Assembly: GCA_009843675.1 (NCBI GenBank)
Contig: VYCZ01000354.1
Location: forward strand, 1 to 10,588
DNA: 10,588 nucleotides
From: Gammaproteobacteria bacterium
Lineage (GTDB): Bacteria; Pseudomonadota; Gammaproteobacteria; Eutrophobiales; Eutrophobiaceae
Direction of reading: 5' to 3'
How positions within the stretch are numbered: the first letter of the stretch is position 1; the number at the start of each line of letters is the position of its first letter. The position numbers and the translations under genes were made by a program. Shown piece after piece: positions 6,051-10,588 of the stretch. A model generated the notes under the pieces. It saw only the letters and a list, made by a program, of their open reading frames with translations, did no database searches and was not told the origin of the DNA.

Positions 6051-9000
6051 ATGGCTCTCGCCGCAGTCAAGCTGGATGACAAATATACCCTGGACGAGGG
6101 CCGGGTATATCTTACCGGCACCCAGGCCATTGTCCGGTTGTTGCTGGCGCAACGGCGCAGGGACCTTGCCGCGGGGTTGAATACGGCGGGTTTCATATCC
6201 GGTTATCGCGGCTCTCCCATGACGGCCATTGACCAGCAGTTGTGGCGCGCCGAAAAACACTTGCAGGATCATCACATCAAATTCTGGCCCGGTCTGAATG
6301 AAGACCTGGCTGCGACTGCCCTGTGGGGTTCGCAACAGGTTCATTATTACAACGACGCCAATTACGACGGTGTTTTCGGCATGTGGTACGGCAAGGGTCC
6401 GGGGGTAGACCGGAGTCTTGACGCCATGAGGCAGGCTCACTGGCATGGTACCGCGAAACACGGCGGCGTGCTGGTGCTGTCCGGCGACGATCCCAACATG
6501 ACGTCCACCATCTCCGCCTGGCATTCCGAACTGTTGTTTGAGGACCTGTTGATGCCGGTACTGTACCCGGCGGATATCCAGGAAGTATTCGATATGGGAC
6601 TGCTGGGTATCGCCCTGTCCCGGTTCAGCGGCAACTGGATCGGTTACAAGCTGTTACCGGAGACAATTGAAACCGCGGCGTCCATCAGGGCGGATCACCG
6701 TTGTACGGAAATCCTGACGCCGGAATTTGAATTTCCACCCGATGGCGTCAATTCCCGTCCCGGTGATCTGTGGTCCCTGCAGGAGCAGCGTCTGCGCCAC
6801 TACCGCCTGCCGTCCGCAGTTGCTTTCGCCCGCGCCAACCGCATGAATCACGTATCGCACCCCTGCGACAGGCCCCGGTTCGGGATCGCCGCCATGGGCA
6901 AGACCTGGCGCGATGTACAGCAGGCCCTGCTGGACCTGGGTATTGACGAGGGTGTCGCCAGGGCAGTGGGTATCACGATTCTCAAGGTGGGCATGCCTTT
7001 CCCGGCAGATGAACTGACTTACCGGGAATTCGCCCAGGGGCTGGAAGAAGTGTTCGTCATTGAAGATAAACGCGAGCAGATTGAGCACGGACTCCGCAAG
7101 GTCTGTTACCTGCTGCCGGAATCCGAACGCCCGCGCATCGTCCGCCGCTACGATGAACAAGGTAATTTACTGGTTGACCCCGCGGGAACGCTGGATGCCG
7201 ACAGGATCGCTGAACTTATCGCTGCAAGGATTCAATATTTCCACAATAATGACAGGCTGCAATCACGCCTCGCCTTCCTGAAAAACCAACAGGAACAGGC
7301 CGCGTCAAGGCCCGCAGCGGAAGTGTCGCGACTGCCCTATTTTTGCTCTGGCTGTCCCCACAATACTTCCACAAAAGTACCCGAAGGCAGCCGAGCCAGT
7401 GCTGGCGTCGGGTGCCATTTCATGGCGACCTGGATGGAACGGGACGTGTACGGCTGGACCCAGATGGGCGGGGAGGGCGTTCCCTGGATCGGCCAGGCGC
7501 CGTTCGTGAAGACCGGGCATGTCTTTGCCCAGATTGGAGACGGGACCTATTACCATTCCGGCGCACTGGCCATCCGGGCCGCCGTTGCTTCCGGCGTGAA
7601 CATCACCTATAAAATCCTTTACAACGATGCGGTCGCCATGACCGGGGGGCAGCCCGTGGATGGGCCCCTGACGGTGCAGCAGATTACCCACCAGGTTCAC
7701 GCCGAGGGGGTAAACAGGATTGCGATTGTTACCGACGAGACGGAAAAATATGGCGCCGCTCCCGGCTTTGCTCCCGGCACCACCATACACCATCGCCGGG
7801 AACTGGACCGGGTACAGCGTGACCTGCGCGGGGTTGAAGGCACCACGGTCCTCATTTACGACCAGACCTGCGCCGCGGAAAAACGCCGGCGTCGCAAGCG
7901 CGGAGCGTTTCCCGACCCGGCAAAGCGCCTGTTTATTAACGACAGGGTATGTGAAGGCTGCGGCGATTGCAGCGTGCAATCCAACTGCGTGTCGGTACAG
8001 CCCGTGGCTACGGACTACGGGCGGAAGCGGGTCATAGACCAGTCTTCCTGTAACAAGGACTATTCCTGTGCGGACGGTTTCTGTCCGAGCTTCGTCACGG
8101 TTGTCGGGGGTGGCGTACGCAAGGGCAGAGGAATGCAAAATACGCTTGATACATTACCGGAGGCGTTGCGCGAGTTGCCTGAACCCGATCAACCCGATCT
8201 CACGGCAGGCAATCACGGCATCCTGATCGCCGGGGTGGGCGGCACCGGTGTTGTCACCATCGGCGCGCTGCTGGGCATGGCTGCGCATATCGACGGCCGC
8301 GGCATTGCCGTTGTCGACCAGATGGGTTTTGCCCAGAAAGGCGGACCCGTGCTGACCCACCTGCGTATCGGTGCTACGCCTGAAACTATCAATGCGGTCC
8401 GTTTGAATGCTGGCGCCGTTGACCTGTTGCTGGGTTGTGATCTGGTCGTGGCGGCAAGCGACAGCGTCCTGCCGCTGCTGAACCCTGACAGGACGCGGGC
8501 AATAGTCAACTCTCACGAGACCATCACCGGAGATTTCACGCGCAGCGCCGACCTCGTTTATCCCGGTGCGTCACTACGGAAACGCCTGGAAGGGGCATTG
8601 GGCCGTAATCGGCTGGAGATGCTGGAGAGCACCCGGCTGGCGACGCGCCTGCTCGGCGATGCCATAGCAGGCAACCTGTTCCTGGTCGGTTATGCCTGGC
8701 AGAAGGGTCTCATACCTTTATCGGAACAGGCAATCATGCAGGCGATTGAATTGAATGGCGTGGCCGTAGAATGGAACCAGGAGGCGTTTCTCTGGGGGCG
8801 GCGCACTGCCCACGACCACAAGGCAGTCTCCAGCTTGTGTGAGGTGGAGGATGATGTGGACGCAGACACGGCCGATGACCTGGACGCCTTGATAAGGCGC
8901 CGGACGGCAGATTTGGTTGACTACCAGAACGCAGCTTATGCCGGGCGTTACACGGCCCTGGTCGAAAAGGTGAGAAACAGCGAGCAGGAACGCACTCCAG

Positions 9001-9539
9001 GCAAGATTGAATTGACCCGCGCAGTTGCCCGATATGCCTACAAGCTGATGGCCTACAAGGACGAATACGAGGTGGCGCGCCTGCACTCCGACCCGTCATT
9101 CAAACAAAAGCTGGATGAACAGTTTGAAGGTGGCTACAGTCTGCGCTTCAATCTTGCTCCACCGCTGCTGGCTCGAAAGGACAGACTCACCGGCATACCC
9201 CGCAAGATGGAATTCGGCAGTTGGCTGTTGCCGGTATTCGGAACCCTTGCCAGGCTCAAATTCCTGCGCGGCACCGGGTTTGACCCCTTCGGCCGGACCG
9301 CGCACCGCAAAATGGAAAGGCGACTGATCAGGGAATACGAAGGGACCCTGGCCGAACTGTTGCAGACACTCGACTATGGTAATCACCCGCTGGCGGTGGA
9401 AATAGCCGGTCTGCCGGAACAGGTCCGCGGCTATGGGCATATCAAGGAAGAGAGCATCGCAGCTACGCGGGAGAAACAACAGGCATTACTGGAGTGCTGG
9501 CGCAACCCGGCAGATGAGGCCGAAACAAAGGCTGCCTGA
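6051..9539 (+). CDS. Fused 2-oxoacid:ferredoxin oxidoreductase, indolepyruvate type (IorA-IorB fusion)
   Basis: This 1162-residue enzyme carries out CoA-dependent oxidative decarboxylation of a 2-oxo acid, classically an aryl-pyruvate, passing electrons to ferredoxin. Visible parts in order: pyrimidine-binding region (about 15-250, with FISGYRGSPM at 48-57); a cysteine site CSGCPHN (432-438) with Cys455; thiamine-diphosphate domain with GDG at 496-498 and Asn525; an Fe-S region with Cys634, 637, 640, 646 and a second group Cys667, 673, 678; the gamma-type domain starting at GVGGTGVV (728-735) with AQKGGPV (761-767); and a C-terminal extension (about 920-1162) normal for this long form. Length is as expected for the fused proteobacterial proteins, and all cofactor motifs are intact. 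ATG lies 3 nt after the RidA stop, with a possible GGAACT ribosome site inside the ridA-like gene, suggesting translational coupling. The exact 2-oxo acid and electron acceptor are unknown. Confidence 0.93.
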   Translation: MALAAVKLDDKYTLDEGRVYLTGTQAIVRLLLAQRRRDLAAGLNTAGFISGYRGSPMTAIDQQLWRAEKHLQDHHIKFWPGLNEDLAATALWGSQQVHYYNDANYDGVFGMWYGKGPGVDRSLDAMRQAHWHGTAKHGGVLVLSGDDPNMTSTISAWHSELLFEDLLMPVLYPADIQEVFDMGLLGIALSRFSGNWIGYKLLPETIETAASIRADHRCTEILTPEFEFPPDGVNSRPGDLWSLQEQRLRHYRLPSAVAFARANRMNHVSHPCDRPRFGIAAMGKTWRDVQQALLDLGIDEGVARAVGITILKVGMPFPADELTYREFAQGLEEVFVIEDKREQIEHGLRKVCYLLPESERPRIVRRYDEQGNLLVDPAGTLDADRIAELIAARIQYFHNNDRLQSRLAFLKNQQEQAASRPAAEVSRLPYFCSGCPHNTSTKVPEGSRASAGVGCHFMATWMERDVYGWTQMGGEGVPWIGQAPFVKTGHVFAQIGDGTYYHSGALAIRAAVASGVNITYKILYNDAVAMTGGQPVDGPLTVQQITHQVHAEGVNRIAIVTDETEKYGAAPGFAPGTTIHHRRELDRVQRDLRGVEGTTVLIYDQTCAAEKRRRRKRGAFPDPAKRLFINDRVCEGCGDCSVQSNCVSVQPVATDYGRKRVIDQSSCNKDYSCADGFCPSFVTVVGGGVRKGRGMQNTLDTLPEALRELPEPDQPDLTAGNHGILIAGVGGTGVVTIGALLGMAAHIDGRGIAVVDQMGFAQKGGPVLTHLRIGATPETINAVRLNAGAVDLLLGCDLVVAASDSVLPLLNPDRTRAIVNSHETITGDFTRSADLVYPGASLRKRLEGALGRNRLEMLESTRLATRLLGDAIAGNLFLVGYAWQKGLIPLSEQAIMQAIELNGVAVEWNQEAFLWGRRTAHDHKAVSSLCEVEDDVDADTADDLDALIRRRTADLVDYQNAAYAGRYTALVEKVRNSEQERTPGKIELTRAVARYAYKLMAYKDEYEVARLHSDPSFKQKLDEQFEGGYSLRFNLAPPLLARKDRLTGIPRKMEFGSWLLPVFGTLARLKFLRGTGFDPFGRTAHRKMERRLIREYEGTLAELLQTLDYGNHPLAVEIAGLPEQVRGYGHIKEESIAATREKQQALLECWRNPADEAETKAA

Positions 9540-9597
9540 ATTAAGGTGACTTACGGGGACGGAATTCAATTCCGTCCCCTTTAACAGGCTGCCTGAA
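9529..9597. repeat. 12-bp direct repeats bracketing a palindrome
   Basis: AGGCTGCCTGAA occurs at 9529-9540, overlapping the oxidoreductase TGA stop, and again exactly at 9586-9597. The 45 bp between contain the palindrome 9555-9579. The arrangement is what a small palindromic insertion with target-site duplication, or a local tandem duplication of the 3' end, would leave. Confidence 0.55.
9555..9579. terminator. Strong bidirectional terminator-like palindrome between convergent genes
   Basis: GGGGACGGAATT at 9555-9566 is a perfect 12-bp inverted repeat of AATTCCGTCCCC at 9568-9579. As RNA it would form a 10-bp stem with a TTCAA loop. The rightward transcript continues with TTTAAC, a short U-tract. 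The position, 15 nt after the oxidoreductase stop and 23 nt past the leftward amidohydrolase stop, suits a terminator for both convergent genes. It also resembles REP-type palindromes associated with RAYT transposases, an impression from memory. Confidence 0.65.
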
Positions 9598-9602
9598 ATC
9601 AG

Positions 9603-10487
9603 TTAATCCACCGGGTATTGAGCCTTGCTTACGGGCTCAAACCGCTCCTTCTCTTCTACTGGGAAGCGGACCGCCTGTCCTGCCATGACTTTCCGGACTT
9701 TCGAGTTATCGACAACAATCCGGCCGTGTACGATAACGTAGGGTATCCCGGTTGTCGGGTTGCCGTTGGCGCCCTGTGTAAAGTCGGCATTATCAGTGAC
9801 CCCGGCAGGGTCAAAGACGACAATATCCGCCACCATGCCTTCCTGCATCCTGCCGCGTATTTTCATCGCCTCGATCCCGGCATCGCCAAGGTGTTTTGCA
9901 TGCCAGTAACTTAATTGCGACAGGGTAAACATCAGGGGGATGTTTTCCTCTCGGGCCAACCGGAGCACCCTGCCCCGCGTTCCCGCCGTCCTCGGGTGCC
10001 CTACGTAGTCCTGATACGGGTCGTCCCAGCCGAGAGGATTGCCGTCCTTGTCCGTACTCCACATGGTGTCCCCCGCTACAACCATGTGAGGCACCTTCAG
10101 CCACTTACGCAACCAGGGTTTACGTGGTGGTATATGGGCTATGATCGTTCGCCCCGGGTCTGTTGCAACGGCCTCAAAATATTCATCCCGGTTCAAAAAC
10201 CTGTTTTGTACCGGATCAAACAAGGTCTCCTCGTACTTGTATCCCAGTGTATCCTCCCACATTTCAGGGCGCAGGAACTCGCTTCCCAAGGGACCGGCGC
10301 CCGCGGTATAGGGATAGTATTCGCCCCACATATTGAGGCCCTGTTCCCTGGACAGGGCCAGTTTCTCTTCAATCTCCCACCAGCCGTAGTCATTGTTGTG
10401 CGAGATTAGCAGCGGCGATTTCAGAGTTACCGCGTTGGTAAATGCTTCGGCAAAACCCATGGGCGATTCTGTGGGTGTTTTGTTCAT
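9603..10487 (-). CDS. Amidohydrolase / N-acyl-D-amino-acid deacylase-like protein, C-terminal part (truncated)
   Basis: This is the C-terminal part of a metal-dependent amidohydrolase resembling D-aminoacylases, which release amino acids from N-acyl-D-amino acids; full proteins are usually around 500 residues or more. Visible are LLISHNNDYGWWEIEE (metal-binding His30), VVAGD (136-140, the catalytic-Asp region), HPRTAGTRGRVL (164-175), then RGRMQEGMVADIVVFDP (211-227) and the C-terminal small beta-domain ending about VHGRIVV (253-259). The N-terminal HxH metal site is outside the window. The ATG at 10487 is probably not a real start: no ribosome site precedes it, and family sequence continues in frame upstream. 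An in-frame TAA at 10557-10559 interrupts that continuation, so the gene is either a pseudogene or carries a sequence error. It converges on the oxidoreductase gene. Substrate is not determined. Confidence 0.8.
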   Translation of the reverse strand: MNKTPTESPMGFAEAFTNAVTLKSPLLISHNNDYGWWEIEEKLALSREQGLNMWGEYYPYTAGAGPLGSEFLRPEMWEDTLGYKYEETLFDPVQNRFLNRDEYFEAVATDPGRTIIAHIPPRKPWLRKWLKVPHMVVAGDTMWSTDKDGNPLGWDDPYQDYVGHPRTAGTRGRVLRLAREENIPLMFTLSQLSYWHAKHLGDAGIEAMKIRGRMQEGMVADIVVFDPAGVTDNADFTQGANGNPTTGIPYVIVHGRIVVDNSKVRKVMAGQAVRFPVEEKERFEPVSKAQYPVD

Positions 10488-10588
10488 TGGGTGAAAGCGC
10501 AGGTGTGCGGCGGTAAGCCTGCCATAACGCGCCGCCGCGCGCTGGGCCTCGAACTTTTAGTAAGTGGTAACGCGGGTGCGCATATTGC
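10488..10588 (-). pseudogene. Upstream portion of the amidohydrolase with in-frame TAA at 10557-10559
   Basis: Reading leftward from the window edge in the same frame as the amidohydrolase gives NMRTRVTTY, then TAA (10559-10557), then KFEAQRAAARYGRLTAAHLR and FHP, running straight into the methionine at 10487. AAHLRFHP fits the D-aminoacylase-like segment carrying a metal-binding His, so this is coding sequence of the same protein. Frame is kept on both sides of the stop, so the lesion looks like a single nonsense substitution (for example TCA or GAA to TAA), not an indel. The gene continues beyond the right edge. Confidence 0.6.

Noticed and set aside
7305..8138. 277-codon leftward frame opposite the middle of the 2-oxoacid oxidoreductase gene
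   Set aside because: Antisense to the thiamine-diphosphate and Fe-S region; no domain or signal recognised and no ribosome site of note.
10557..10559. Recoding of the in-frame stop (selenocysteine or similar)
   Set aside because: The codon is TAA, not TGA; known selenocysteine recoding uses UGA, so a nonsense mutation or sequence error is simpler.

Overview
The window looks like a GC-rich proteobacterial chromosome segment, most likely from a (marine-type) gammaproteobacterium. This rests on gene content (a TonB-dependent outer-membrane receptor, a fused single-chain 2-oxoacid:ferredoxin oxidoreductase, a D-aminoacylase-like amidohydrolase) and on hairpin-rich intergenic repeats. Lineage is an inference and GC content was not computed. 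There are no RNA genes, CRISPR arrays or transposase genes.

Layout. Positions 1-149 hold no gene; they are packed with five back-to-back hairpins whose outer ends also form a near-perfect inverted repeat. A terminator-like palindrome follows at 194-219. Three leftward genes come next: a TonB-dependent receptor (236-2608), an FAD-dependent amine/amino-acid oxidoreductase of the DAO fold (2764-4098) and an FMN-dependent alpha-hydroxy-acid oxidase (4187-5353). A divergent promoter region (about 5354-5552) separates them from two tightly linked rightward genes: a RidA-family protein (preferred start 5553, end 6047) and a 1162-residue fused indolepyruvate-type 2-oxoacid:ferredoxin oxidoreductase (6051-9539). 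A strong palindrome at 9555-9579, bracketed by 12-bp direct repeats, lies between that gene and a convergent amidohydrolase/D-aminoacylase-like gene (9603 to the right edge). The last gene is interrupted by an in-frame TAA at 10557-10559.

How the genes may work together (inference). The chemistry converges on 2-oxo acids. A D-aminoacylase-like enzyme would free an amino acid, a DAO-type flavoenzyme would oxidise it to a 2-imino acid, RidA would hydrolyse the imine to a 2-oxo acid, and the hydroxy-acid oxidase would make 2-oxo acids from 2-hydroxy acids. The 2-oxoacid:ferredoxin oxidoreductase would then decarboxylate these to acyl-CoA (aryl-acetyl-CoA if the substrates are aromatic). The TonB receptor would bring in the starting compound or a metal. 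The substrate cannot be read from the sequence. The most notable observations are this pathway arrangement, the broken amidohydrolase, the RidA start/promoter conflict, the hairpin array at the left edge and the direct-repeat-flanked palindrome near 9.56 kb.
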